A stretch of 64,000 bases of DNA from Candidula unifasciata (lineage: Eukaryota > Mollusca > Gastropoda > Stylommatophora > Geomitridae): contig CAJHNH020000237.1 of the NCBI GenBank assembly GCA_905116865.2, positions 198,970 to 262,969 of the forward strand, written 5' to 3'. The notes under the pieces were generated by a model. That model saw only the letters and a list, made by a program, of their open reading frames with translations, was not told the origin of the DNA and ran no database searches. Positions 34,088 through 45,636 of the stretch are shown here, one piece after another (the first letter of the stretch is position 1; every line of letters starts with the position of its first letter). A program made the position numbers and the translations under genes.

Positions 34088-34335
34088 TTGTCGGCTCTGT
34101 GGTTAAGTCGATGCGAACGCTTCGTAATGCCGGGAAGCCGGGTTCGATCCCAGCTGCGGGCCATGAGCCTTGCGTTGGTTTCGACAGTGGTATCAAGAAA
34201 GCCGACCGTCCAGAGGGCAGTGGCAAACTACTGGACGTAAATTTGCCTAGAAAAACCAAACACCAGTCAGGGGCTGTTTGGGTTGGTTCTGCAACGTCCT
34301 GTAAAGGATACGCAACTAACCTAATAATAATATTT
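34088..34335 (+). mobile_element. SINE-S copy 1 (tRNA-derived)
   Basis: The head GTCGGCTCTGTGGTTAAGTC, CGATGCGAACGCTTCG and GCCGGGTTCGATCCCAGC has a clear tRNA layout with a perfect B box (GGTTCGATCCC). The body contains TGGTTTCGACAGTGG and GGCAGTGGCAAACTACTGG. It ends in (AAT)n at about 34322-34331. A second copy lies at 39186-39345 on the minus strand. Confidence 0.85.
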
Positions 34336-34540
34336 TTCCGGCGTTTGTGGATTAGGCGTTTTTGAATGAGCTTTGTTGGTCCAGGATGCCGGCTTGGATC
34401 CCATCCGCCAGTTGAATAGCCCTGCTCTGCGTCTTCACGGCATGACTATAGCCAGTGGCAGTCGGCGTGCACAGGATCACAAATTATTCCTCCCCACGTC
34501 GCTTAACGACAGTAGTGGTTAATGATGATGATGATGAGTG
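34336..34540 (+). mobile_element. Chimeric SINE: tRNA head with LINE-derived 3' end
   Basis: The tRNA-like head (TTTGTGGATTAGGCG...GGCTTGGATCCCATCCGCCA) is related to SINE-S. From about 34428 on, CGTCTTCACGGCATGACTAT, AGCCAGTGGCAGTCGG, AATTATTCCTCCCCACGTCG and CTTAACGAC, ending GATGATGATG, match the last 105 bases of the LINE at 6348-6480 (minus). In that LINE the matching part still encodes RLHGMTIASGS and RALDRKLFLP. Confidence 0.85.
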
Positions 34541-34559
34541 TACATTCGGTTACTCAGAC

Positions 34560-34830
34560 TATTACTGCAAACATCGGCGATCGAGTCGCCCACTCGCTCG
34601 CCGGTAGACGACATCGTCGCCGAACACCTCTCGGGGCTTTATGTGGCACCACGGGATGTGCAGATTAGGATGTTCAATTCTGCCACCGACAGAAAAACGT
34701 CCATCACCTGACCGGTGGTCAAACCCCGGGCCTCTGGCATGAGGGTGCGACGTTGTCACCGCTCGGACAGCCGCCCCTCTTACCAGCACCACGAGATGAA
34801 GGGCTGCTGCGAACACCGCCTAGCAGAGCT
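34560..34830 (-). mobile_element. tRNA-like SINE or tRNA pseudogene (reverse)
   Basis: On the minus strand AGGGGCGGCTGTCCGAGCGG followed by TGACAACGTCGCACCC and CGGGGTTTGACCACCGG has the D-arm and T-arm features of a tRNA with a long variable arm (Ser/Leu type). A body follows to about 34560. No second copy was found here, so the family status is unproven. Confidence 0.55.
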
Positions 34831-34929
34831 GGTTCTGTCGGTGACAAACATGTTGGAAATACTTTATAAATGTCCATAGGAACTTTGAAGCGGAAAACAC
34901 ATACCAGCTGGCCAGTCTGTTAACTTACT

Positions 34930-35063
34930 CAAGGGGAGGGAGGAAGAGGGGCGGCAGAGGGAGGGAGGGAAGCGAGAGAAAGGGAGAGAGAAAGAGAGAA
35001 AGAGAGAGAAGGAGAGAGAGAGAAAAAAAAATATCCTTTATCAAAAAGACAAAAAAGCGAGCC

Positions 35064-35134
<71 letters not shown>

Positions 35135-35165
35135 GAGAGAGGGCGAGAGAGAGAGACAGAGAAGT
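34930..35165 (+). repeat. GA-rich array
   Basis: Purine-rich sequence with two (GA)n blocks around a unique AAAAATATCCTTTATC stretch. Confidence 0.9.
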
Positions 35166-35229
35166 ATTTTGAACTAAACATACTGCAAGAAATTTATAAC
35201 AGAGAGGTATAGATAGAAAAAAATCATAC

Positions 35230-35303
35230 ACCAGATAAGACAGGCAGACAGATAGACAGGCAGGCAGACAGACAGACAGACAGACAAAGAGACAGACAGA
35301 GAC
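35230..35303 (+). repeat. (CAGA)n microsatellite
   Basis: CAGA/CAGG tetranucleotides with slips. Confidence 0.9.
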
Positions 35304-36013
35304 GGTCAGAGTAATCTTGCATCAAACATGGAAACGTTTTCAGAGCTAAGTTCAAACTTACGGGACTCAATAAAAAGAGACAGAAAATAACATGTGGACA
35401 AAAGTGCCCAATTGTGCCGCCATGTTTGTCTGTGAATGGCGGGTATTATTCCAACACCGGTGGGCGTATTGTGACAGGAAACGCAGGCATGTACCCGCAG
35501 AAACCGCGCATGCGTATGGAAGAACCGGTTGCCAGAGACGCTGGCGCCATGTTGGTTTCCAGACAATGGCAGTAATCCAAAGAGGCCCCAGGTGATAGCA
35601 TGTGCCAGCTACAGAGCTGAAGATCTGGCTTTGTATTGAATCATATTTGTCTTCCATTTACCTGGTCGCTGGTCGCCCGATAGCACCTGAGATCGCTTGT
35701 CCGTGGTCTACAGGAGCAAACACAGGTCGTAACATTCTCACAATTCACTTGCCTTTCCTAATTCACAACCTTCTCATCCACCACTGCCCCCCCCCCCACC
35801 CACACCCCTACTCATGTTTCCCGGACCATTTTGTATGTTGTTGTTTAATTTATTCTCTGTTTCTGTTCGTCTTTTTATCCAGAGCTCCCCCGTTCCCTGA
35901 TCCCATAATATTAATCACAATGGCGATTACTGGGCAATCAAATACGGTTTACCCTGCACTCCACATACTATTTAGATAATTATTAATGTTTCCCCTCCCA
36001 ATGTTTTCTTTGT
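35304..36013. other. Unclassified sequence
   Basis: A C-run lies at about 35788-35797. Open frames on both strands near 35367-35660 have no recognised domain. Confidence 0.4.
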
Positions 36014-36168
36014 GGTGGCGCGCCGGTTTGATTGTGCGCTTACCTGCCACCTCTATGGTGCCGGTTCAAACCATAGACAAGGCAGGATTATTTTCGAAAC
36101 GAATACAGCTTTAGGTTTGACCTAGTCTTCTAAACATGGATACCAGGTCACACTGGTGAGTGGAAAGG
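36014..36168 (+). mobile_element. tRNA-like SINE
   Basis: GTGGCGCGCCGGTTTGATTG, CTTACCTGCCACC and GGTGCCGGTTCAAACCATAG include a B box (GGTTCAAACCA) placed as in a tRNA-derived head. A short body and then a G-run (36170-36186) follow. Confidence 0.5.
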
Positions 36169-36186
36169 GTGGGGGGGGGGGGGGGA

Positions 36187-36609
<423 letters not shown>

Positions 36610-36689
36610 GTGTGTGTTTGTGTTTGGTGCAAGGTGTCCTCTGTCTTTGATGCAAAATCTCCATATCTTGGGTGAAAGATTTTCTCTCC

Positions 36690-36732
36690 CTCTCTCCTTC
36701 TCTCTCTCTCTCTCTTTCTCTCTCTGTTTGCA

Positions 36733-36782
<50 letters not shown>
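36690..36782 (+). repeat. (CT)n then (TG)n
   Basis: A CT-rich stretch (36690-36726) followed by about 20 TG units (36739-36781). The flanks GGTGCAAGG...CTCTG near 36630 and GGTGCAAGATCTCTCTG near 36810 repeat each other, so a larger duplication may be present. Confidence 0.85.
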
Positions 36783-36784
<2 letters not shown>

Positions 36785-36859
36785 ATGAAACATATCGTCC
36801 CCTGCCTTTGGTGCAAGATCTCTCTGTATCTTGGTTAAAAGAATCTCCCTATCTCTATA

Positions 36860-37452
<593 letters not shown>

Positions 37453-37915
37453 TCTCTGAAAAGGAGCTGAATCAATATCAACATGAAACTGAATAAGGTC
37501 GACAAGATATCAACGCATGCAAGAAAACACGATAAGAAAGACATACAGAAACAACATGTTGTCTGACGTTATATCGTATCACTTTTATCACGTGCCTACA
37601 AGCTTTATAGAGAAGGGGAGAAAAGGGTATGGGGAGGGGACGAACAAACAGACTTGAAAACTTCCACTTCTCTCACCTGTGTCATAACTCCTTCGGCGAA
37701 ATCAATGCAACAGCAACTTGCGATGACATCACGTGAGTTCAGCGACCTACTGCACTGCCGTGGTATATATCCAGCCGTAGGGGTGTGAACTAACTGAGTT
37801 GAGCATATATTACGTAAGGTGTTCGGTTTTCTTCCACATTTCTTTGTTCTTCGGAAATCAATGTCGGGGAGGGTAGGTTGCATGTAGTTGTATACAGTCT
37901 ATCGTTAAGAGGAAA

Positions 37916-37917
<2 letters not shown>
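37453..37917. other. Unclassified sequence
   Basis: No gene recognised. Confidence 0.4.
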
Positions 37918-38369
<452 letters not shown>

Positions 38370-38439
38370 TAGACAGACGGACATGCAGGTAGGCTCACAG
38401 CCCTGATAAGAACATTTCTTTTGTTTTTACTTTTAAAAA

Positions 38440-38575
38440 TAAAACGAATGTTCTTGGTCATGCAATCAGAAGAACAGTGCTAGAAAACAGAGTGACAAAC
38501 AAACAGATCAAAGGGAGACGAGGCAGAGGCAGACCTGAGAAATTAGACTAGATGGTCTTAAACTGGGACTTGTCG
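38440..38575 (+). pseudogene. LINE ORF2 C-terminal scrap
   Basis: The plus strand reads LGHAIRRTVLENRVTNKQIK then GRRGRGRPEKLD and a stop. This is the GH-x-x-R and G-R-G-R-P block of LINE C-termini. A SINE-T copy follows immediately. Confidence 0.65.
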
Positions 38576-38765
38576 GGGTGGTCTTGGGGTATGGTGTCCG
38601 CGTCGAGCGCTGGTTCAAACCCTCATGAGCGCTGGGATTTTTTTCACGTGGACTTATAGTAATTTCTCTTGGTCTCTGGGTAGTAAGATCGGACGCCCGT
38701 ATGTATTGTTGCGCACGGAAAAAAATTATGGTAGTTGGAAATCGAGAAAAATGTAACCTGCAGAA
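38576..38765 (+). mobile_element. SINE-T copy, 3'-truncated
   Basis: The head GGGGTGGTCTTGGGGTATGG, GTGTCCGCGTCGAGCGC and B box GGTTCAAACCC are present. The body TTTTTTTCACGTGGACTTAT, AGATCGGACGCCCGTATG and GTTGGAAATCGAGAAAAATG follows. It stops just before the duplicated target site of the next element. Confidence 0.85.
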
Positions 38766-38776
38766 CATTGCAGAGA

Positions 38777-39086
38777 AGCGGCCGGCTTCAACTGACGGAC
38801 TGTACTGCTGACGTCACAGGGTGGGGCTAACGATGCATCAACGCAGTGGTTCTTAAACTGGGTGCTGAGGTACCCTGGGTGTCACGGCAATAATCAAGAA
38901 AAGTCGGCTAAAAATTGTAAAATTATTCAAGCAAGCATGCAGACATTTTAAGAGTTAAAATTAAATTTTGTCTTTCCTCGCCACTGACGAGAATAGTTTA
39001 TTTTTTGTCTGAGAACTGCTGCGTTAACGCATCGTTAGCCCTACCTGGTGACGTCAGCAGCACGGCCCGTCAGCTGGAGCTGGTCG
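38777..39086 (+). mobile_element. 310-bp element with ~78-bp inverted repeats and 9-bp target duplication
   Basis: TTGCAGAGA occurs directly before (38768-38776) and after (39087-39095). The left arm (38779-38857) includes CGGCCGGCTTCAACTGACGG, CTGCTGACGTCAC, GGGGCTAACGATGC and AACGCAGTGGTTCTTAAAC. The right arm read inward (39086-39007) gives CGACCAGCTCCAGCTGACGG, CTGCTGACGTCAC, AGGGCTAACGATGC and AACGCAGCAGTTCTCAGAC. Long inverted repeats with a 9-bp duplication fit a Mutator-type non-autonomous element. The inner CAGTGGTTCTTAAAC motif looks hAT-like, so nesting is possible. No coding capacity. Confidence 0.8.
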
Positions 39087-39185
39087 TTGCAGAGACAACC
39101 CCAGCAAATTATTATTAATATTATTATTATTTTGTTGTTGTTGCTGCTGTTGCGGTTTTTCTATGCAAATATACCTTTCTTAGTT

Positions 39186-39345
39186 TGCTATTGCTTACCT
39201 CACAGTCGGCTCTCAGTGCTGTCGAAACCACTGCGACACAGTCTGCTGCGAAATAGCCTGCAGCTGGTATTGAACCCGTCACCCCACCATTACGAAGCAC
39301 GTTCGCAACGCCTAAGCCACAGAAGCCACACGAGATTCGTACCTC
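39186..39345 (-). mobile_element. SINE-S copy 2 (reverse)
   Basis: On the minus strand GTGGCTTCTGTGGCTTAGGC, GTTGCGAACGTGCTTCG and GACGGGTTCAATACCAGCTG (B box GGTTCAATACC). The body TGGTTTCGACAG and AGCCGACTG follows, matching 34088-34260. The 3' end is truncated. Confidence 0.8.
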
Positions 39346-39834
39346 TTGTCGTCTAGCACATAATTTCTAATAGATGCATTTTTTCTAATAAAATGTCATA
39401 AATGAATTCTAGAATATTCAAGCATTCAATTAAGAAATGGAACACCATTTCCCGCGCCTAGTTTCTGCTGCGACATTTGACAAGTGTTTCTAAACATTTT
39501 AACAATGTCTCCGTCTTTTTCAAGGCATCACTAACGCCTTTAGCAAAACAAAATGGCGACATAATGCCAGCGTGACGTCCACAGAGTTCCGCCAAAAGGC
39601 GAAAAAAAAAAAAACCTTTGTCACTTGCATGTCAGTGACTACTTGACATTTGCAGAAACTACCTGTTTCAGCTTGTATTTATGTAATTTACTCTGGATGC
39701 TGAAAGCAGACTTCCACGTCAACAGACGCACGTTGTTTTCGTGACGGTGCATCTACATCAAAACAAAGGAATAAGGTTGCGGTAACATCTGTTGTAAAAG
39801 AACACGTATCAATCAGTCAGGTGTCGTCTCCACA
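39346..39834. other. Unclassified sequence
   Basis: No feature recognised apart from an A-run at about 39603-39614. Confidence 0.4.
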
Positions 39835-40045
39835 GTGAAGGTTGACTGCAGTGGATCTCCATCCCGCTATTGTCCTGGTTGTACTCCCTCTCCAACTGTT
39901 GCTGTGGCTCATCCATCTCTTGATGTCGTCCTCCCATTTGTATCGTTGCTTACTTCTTGCTCTCTTAACTTCGACCTTTCCCTCCAGTATGGTTTTTAAA
40001 AGTGTGCTGTCTTTTAATGTGGCCAGAGTGTTGCAATGGTCTCTC
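39835..40045 (-). pseudogene. LINE ORF2 C-terminal fragment
   Basis: The minus strand reads LLKTILEGKVEVKRARSKQR, YKWEDDIKRWMSHSNSWRGS and TIAGWRSTAVN. This is the G-K-x-x-G-x-R-x-R-x-R-W-x-D-D-I-K-x-W C-terminus of LINE ORF2. A minus-strand GACTGATTGATACG-type end suggests a short TGAT tail. Confidence 0.7.
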
Positions 40046-40129
40046 TTTTTTTTTTTTATTTATTTCAGTAATTCTTTTTTCATATGTAGCCTTTCCAATT
40101 AGTTGGTTATTTACTTAGTTAGTGAGTTA

Positions 40130-40530
40130 GTTACTAGAGGTTGCAACATTCCGGCAATCGGGTCTCCCCCATATTTGCTCCGTTTCTGTGCCAGTGTGAA
40201 TCAAATGAAATGTCTCTTAGTGTTGCTATTGAAAAACTAGTGAATAAACAAATAGTTCCGGAACATTCCAGAAAAATGAAAGCGCAGTAAATGCGTATTT
40301 CAGTTGCTTGAGGCGGCAAAGCTACAATGTCCACAAGAAATGCAGTTTGTCGTTGATGCAAGCAGACTGGCACGATAAGTGGTTACTATACACATACACT
40401 CAAACTGGCCATACTGAACAAAACGAAACAACAGCTCCGCAAATGAAAGGCATTCCATAGGAAAAACACATCTCACAGGGCTGCAATCAAGCACTAAACT
40501 CAGTAGCTCAGGCAGCGAAACCGTAGACTA
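40130..40530 (-). repeat. Dispersed repeat DR-D, copy 2
   Basis: Read on the minus strand, CTGAGCTACTGAGTTTAGTG, GCAGCCCTGTGAG, CACTTATCGTGCC, CATCAACGACAAACTGCATT and TTTCATTTGATTCACACTGG occur in the same order as on the plus strand at 63585-63990. No protein or pol III promoter recognised. Confidence 0.75.
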
Positions 40531-42300
40531 CCGTCCTTATGTGGAAATTGCATTAGCAAAGCGCTGACGATGAAAAATAACTTTCCAAAAACCTCTGCTT
40601 TGTGTGACAGTACTGATTTCAGTCACGTTTATTACAAGGAGGAATTAGAAGGAAAGAAACACACGGAGGAATAAGGAGGTATAGAGTCGCTGGGGATAAA
40701 GAAGGTCGCTACATAGTCTAACAACCCTGAGGGCATTGACTCAAGAGTCGACAAAGACGTGGGTGCATGCCAAGCTTGTTCATGAACTGTTGTAGGCCAA
40801 TATACTCGTAAATTAACAGAGGCAGGGCAACGAACAAAGGCAACGACACAAGATTTCCTGGGGTTTTTCCATTCAATTATGCAAAGTGGTTTGGAAAACC
40901 ATCTTTGGCGGGATAGAGAAAGGTTAATGGACCTAAGAAGACACAGGTTCATGAACTCAGGTACAAAGGAGAGAGGTAGCATCAAGGGCATATACACTAC
41001 TGGGAGCCCTGACAGGGACACTTGCGCTGAGATCTCCGCCAACGAAGGATGATGTGGGCATTCGGATGATGTCGCTACGATGGAGCTAAGTCCATACTTC
41101 TGTTGTGTGACGTGCCAGATAATGCACGAAATATTGCTTCATGTTATGTAAGTAGTACTGTGTTCATGTTAAGTAATTAGATAAGATAAGGTCATGTTGG
41201 GTTATTGGTAGGACACATGATGATGATTGCTCTGATATGCGTTAACTGGATCTTGCGAGTCGTCTAACTGGACACCTGAGACATAGCAGATGCTATGTTG
41301 ACAGATCCAAGTGTATTAATGCAAAGTATGAGTATCCATATATGTGTTATAATGATTTCTGGGAGCAGACATCTTCTTGGAACATTGGAGGAAAGGAAAG
41401 TCAAACAACAACGAGAAACGTTCTGAGCATGTAGCATACGGAGGCTGCCCTCTTATTTAGGTCAGAGGCCCAATATCGGATTTCACAGGTAGAGAAAGAG
41501 TGGTTTTGTGAATGAACAGGCTGGCCCTAGAATGACCCTTTCTAACAGCCAGACTGTGTCTGCGATGTTTTGATTGTGATACAGGAGGAAAGCAGCGGGC
41601 ACTGATGTCATAAAATGTATAATTGTGAATGTATAGTTATGGTGTCATGGTTGTAATGAAGAATGTAGGCTTCTGTTAGAAGATATAATAACTACTGGAA
41701 GACCGGCACAGCACATGATGGTGATGGTCATGATAACAGATAAGCAAGAGTTAGCGCTGCTAGGGAATGATAACGCCATATGTATTAACATGATGCAGTT
41801 ATAATGTTGTAAACATTTAGTTGTGATTTGAAGAGAGAATGATATAAGAAGATATGGGAAAGTGAAAGTCATTTAGCTTGAACTGTCCTCGGCATGCTGC
41901 CGAGAAGGGAGCACACGGATATAATAGAATTTACCTGTAAAGGGGCGGGACAGGAGTATCAGATGTTGAAGTGAGTGGGGTATGCAAGGCCATGTCTGTA
42001 GCCAGACTGTTGTCGTTGAAGAGGAAATGCATGGCATTCATGTGGTAAAAGTAAATAGTGCATGTATGGTTATACATAGTAATATGTTTTGAATAAGAAG
42101 TACATGTGAGTTAGTGGATGGAGGTTTATTCAAGGGTATAAGAATGCCTGTTTAAAGGGAGAACTATTCGTATGAAGAAAGGCAGTTGTTTGCAGGGTAG
42201 AATAAGATGTATGTTGTTGCGTTCACGTTTATATGCTTGGCAATGTGAACTTATAGATTGTTTGAATATATTTAACAGGTGATATGGCAGTTTCTGTCAT
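40531..42300. other. Unclassified sequence
   Basis: A 136-residue minus-strand open frame (40632-41042) has no domain I recognise. The rest is G/T-rich with many short open frames and no assignable product. Confidence 0.4.
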
Positions 42301-42480
42301 GGTGTGCCGGGTTGGCTATAGTTAGATGGTATCTAGACTGCAATCAGCAGTATGGCTAGATGGTAGTCGGTATTTGGCTATAGGTTTGCTGGTCTTTGGA
42401 CTGCAATCAGCAGTACGATTAGATGGTGATCGGTATTTGGCATTAGAGTAGATGGCTAGATTGTAGTTGTTATTTGGCTT
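42301..42480 (+). repeat. Imperfect short duplication
   Basis: GACTGCAATCAGCAGTA occurs at about 42338 and 42399. TAGATGGTAGTCGGTATTTG and TAGATGGTGATCGGTATTTG recur, giving two to three diverged ~60-bp units. Confidence 0.6.
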
Positions 42481-42985
42481 ATTATTTGTAGAGCAATGAA
42501 GGATATTCTAGGCGTCATTTGCTAGTTTATCGTTGAGTGGATTCTGCTGTCAGTTGCTGAGTTTTATAGTGTGAGGACGTTCTGTTTATAAAATAATATA
42601 ACATCTGTCGGTTGTGTAACATGAGATAGACGACTTTGTAATGCTGTTTCTTAATAAACATGATTGTTAGTTGTTATTCTTTTATTCCATCGTTAGTTTG
42701 TTGAGTATAGGAGTGGTACTATTATTGTTAGTCTCTGTAGTCTTTATACCACCACCACTTTACTATATATCTACTCTCTCCTTCATAAGACCTCCACTGA
42801 CTATTACCTGATCGTTTGGGGTGTAGACTCATTACTACACTCTCCACACAGGAGAACCTATTGTCCTCTTATACATCCTTTAACTATTATTTCTTCTCGT
42901 CTGTCTCTCTCTACTTTTATTTCTTCTCTTCTTCTTCTATCCCCTCTTTAAAATGTACCCAACTGTGACATTTGGACCGTTTTTC
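42481..42985. other. Unclassified, possible transcript end
   Basis: CTTAATAAACATG at about 42650 contains an AATAAA hexamer, but there is no gene upstream to attach it to. The last part is C/T-rich. Confidence 0.3.
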
Positions 42986-42989
42986 CCCC

Positions 42990-43470
42990 CATGAAATACG
43001 ACCCATTCCGCAGTATACCCACGTCGCCAGAGACTCAATTCGATTTTCTAGTTACTTGTTTATTGTCCACGTTTCTGCACCATATAGCAAGACTGGGTAT
43101 ATAACATTTGACGATTCTTCTTTTTTTTTTTTTTTAGTGTGCTATTTATCTCTCTAGCTGTCATTAAATTGTTAGTGAAGACAGTTTTAGCCATTCCTAT
43201 TCTCTTTTTGATTTCTGTTTTGATTCTTCCATCATATGTTACTACGTGTCCTAGATAAAGAAAAACTGGTTACTCGTCCCAATAGCTCTCTGTTTACTGT
43301 GATGTTTATTGTTGGCCGCTCTTTTCCATTGTTAATTACTACTGTCTACACTGTACTGTGCACTTCGCCTGTTGACTTGATCAACTAGTTCTTGTAACTC
43401 CTGCTCGCTTTCTGCTAGTAGCACTGTGTCACCTGCTTATCTCAGAAAACAAAGCTGAAAGTCTGGTGTA
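42990..43470 (-). pseudogene. LINE reverse-transcriptase core fragment, decayed
   Basis: The minus strand reads AGDTVLLAESEQELQELVDQ then VN, where a working RT has YADD before T-V-L-L-A. Here the first Asp is Gly and a stop precedes it. Further on LGHVVTYDGRIKTEIKKRIG, MAKTVFTNNLM and then a T-run-interrupted end follow, which is the L-G-x-x-x...D-G-x-x-x-E-I-K-x-R-I-x-x-A-K block. This is the only fragment with RT active-site remains in the window. Confidence 0.75.
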
Positions 43471-43707
43471 AAATTTATGAATGTGGGTTGCGTCTGTGGG
43501 TCCTCATCTCCAGCTGTGTGTAAAGGAAAGGACCCCTCTCTCCTCCATGTGTTTATGTTGCTAGTCTCATATTTGTTTAAAAAAATAATAAAGTGTCAGC
43601 ATTTAGTAAATGGTAGGATCAGTATCACACTGGCCGCCTGTACTTTCTCATAACATTTACTGACTGCAGCGACGTACACAAAAACACGGGGAGGAATATG
43701 AGATGCA

Positions 43708-43767
43708 GACGAAGAAGAAGAAAAGAAGCAGAAGAAATAGAAATAGAAGAAGAAGAAGAAGAAGAAC
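43708..43767 (+). repeat. (GAA)n, degenerate
   Basis: GAAGAAGAAG-type repeats with AAAT and GCA interruptions. No clear element end is attached. Confidence 0.85.
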
Positions 43768-44394
43768 AATTTTAGTTTTACGGTTGCATCAGCTGTACCA
43801 CATCTCGTTTTTCAGGTGCAGTGTAATACAACTGAAAGCCAATATAAATAACAACAAAACTGTAGGACATATTTCAGCCACAGCGGCATTATTAACAGAA
43901 ACAATTTTGGAGCAATAAGTCCGACTAGAGACGAGGACACAGAAATGGTGACTTAAAACATGGTAAGCTTTGGTGAGCAAAACGCCAGCCAGTGGGAATA
44001 TTTGTTGTGTGAGACAGTCTGGCAACGGGGTGAGTGCAAATCGTGTGTGCATGTATGTGCTTCAGTGCAGGGCGTGTATGCGTGTTTGTGCGTGACTGAT
44101 GGTTGGTATGTCTAGTCAGGCCACTGATAACTGTTAAATATGTTTTTATTTTTTAAAATGTAACAGGCTCATGGCAGTCGTTGTAAATTCGGTTTATTGC
44201 ACTTGCGGAAAAACCTGGCAGCTCAGGGAGAAATGGTGTTTATAAAAAGACCGAGGCACCTGGAAACGGTCTATTTGGCTTTCCGGATTCTGACCTCGCA
44301 GTCGCAAGGGGCAGGAGATCACACTCAGCGGCTGCAGCACCGTACATGGGCTCAGCAGCATGTGTTCGGGCGACTGCGTGGGGGAGGACGGTTT
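43768..44394. other. Unclassified sequence
   Basis: No feature recognised; short open frames only. Confidence 0.4.
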
Positions 44395-44535
44395 TGTCTG
44401 GCTGACTTCATGGCGTTGGTACGTTCTGGGACCTGTCTCCCGGTGATCCTCATCCGAATTGTGGCACTTTGTGTCGACAGGTGTTTATCGCTCAGTGTGA
44501 TGTCCAGGTGTGGTTGAACGTCAGTCAGTCAGTAA
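44395..44535 (+). mobile_element. REP-A, 5'-truncated copy with (GTCA) tail
   Basis: CGTTCTGGGACCTGTCTCCC, GGTGATCCTCATCCGAATTG and GTGGCACTTTGTGTCGACAG run to GTGATGTCCAGGTGTGGTTG. The end is CGTCAGTCAGTCAG, a short tandem tail of GTCA units. Confidence 0.75.
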
Positions 44536-44579
44536 ATCTCTTCGATAATCAAAGCCGTTCCAGTATGGAACACTACCTT

Positions 44580-44762
44580 TCGCTATGTTAAAGCGCCACT
44601 CCGGCTGTTCTCGACGGCCTTAATATAACCTAACGGTTAAATGTAGTTTCTGGAACTTGCGCTGCGGTGATTCTCATCCGAATGGTGGCACTTTGTTTCA
44701 CCGGCTGTTTATCGCACGGTGTGATGTTCTGGTGGGGTTGAACTTCATTCACTCCATCCCTT
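44580..44762 (+). mobile_element. REP-A variant copy
   Basis: GCGCCACTCCGGCTGTTCTC, ATAACCTAACGGTTAAATG, GGAACTTGCGCTGCGGTGAT and GATGTTCTGGTGGGGTTGAA, with ATTCACTCCATCC at the end. Together with 5550-5670 it marks a divergent subfamily. Confidence 0.7.
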
Positions 44763-44764
44763 CG

Positions 44765-45005
44765 ATATTAGTCCAGCAACTTTGGCTTCTCTCATCAACG
44801 TTCGCCTTGATGTTTCTCTTTGACGTCCCCGTTTCCACACTCTCTCTATTTCCCATTGCAGTGCCTGTCCAGTGGTTCTCTGTTCGTCTATTCCCAGAAC
44901 GTGTCCAATGTATCTACCATCGTCTCTATCTCCTATCTGTTGATACTAGCGGTTGCCCAGACATTGCTTTGATTTCCTCACCCCTCTTAAATTCATCATT
45001 ATCCT
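44765..45005 (-). pseudogene. LINE ORF2 C-terminal fragment
   Basis: The minus strand reads GRYIGHVLGIDEQRTTGQAL, QWEIERVWKRGRQRETSRRT and LMREAKVAGLI. This matches the I-G-H-V-L-R-M ... K-R-x-R-G-R-P-x-x-T-x-R-R-T LINE C-terminus, with mutations. Confidence 0.7.
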
Positions 45006-45029
45006 CAGGTTAATGTTTTTTGAATGTAT

Positions 45030-45330
45030 CTAGGTCTGCAAGTAAATCTGCAAGCAAAAAAGTTAAGGACCCTTTTCCACGCCTTTAGGTGTATTAGGCA
45101 CATAGGGCTATACCTATATTTTTAAAGATCAATCGACACCTGGTGGGTGATGTGGTCAGCATCCCATCGGCTGCCTTTGCTTCCCAGCACTTCACCTAGT
45201 CCCCACTCAAGGATGGGTCGACCTGAGAGTTAAGGTCATTTTTGAGAAAAATCCGGCTCCGACAGAACCCGCACCCAAGACCTTCCGACCCGAAGGCTGG
45301 CATCTAGCCGCCAACGCCACGGCGACACCC
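45030..45330 (-). mobile_element. SINE-C copy 2
   Basis: The minus-strand head GGTGTCGCCGTGGCGTTGGC, TCTTGGGTGCGGGTTCTGTC is tRNA-like with a mutated B box. The body TCAGGTCGACCCATCC, ATGCTGACCACATCACCCAC and GGCGTGGAAAAGGGTCCTTA follows, with a TTACTTGCAG end. It matches 52150-52425 closely in layout. Confidence 0.8.
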
Positions 45331-45636
45331 CTTCCTGCAGGTGTCTGTAGCAATTACTCTTTTGTGGGTAACATAGTTGGATAGCTGGTCCCAGGTCTTA
45401 CTCTCCTCCTTTCTTGTGTGAGTTTGTTACCGGTTCTAGGGATAGACTGAACTCACACAACTATCAGAGTTACAATATAGGAGACAGGAGGCTTGACACA
45501 AACGATGAACAAAAACTAATCTGTGACCATTTACCATCATTTCTCTCGCTTTCTTGTACCACACATCTTTCTGTCACCTTCTGCTGCAGTGCCCCTCTGT
45601 TCATGACATGACCGAACATCATCTCTTTCTTATAAA
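45331..45636. other. Unclassified sequence
   Basis: No feature recognised. Confidence 0.4.

Noticed and set aside
40632..41042. 136-residue minus-strand frame as a host gene
   Set aside because: No recognised domain, no splice or conservation evidence; kept as unclassified.
42640..42670. Polyadenylation signal marking a gene end or LTR
   Set aside because: An AATAAA hexamer alone in A/T-rich DNA, with no coding region or paired LTR found.
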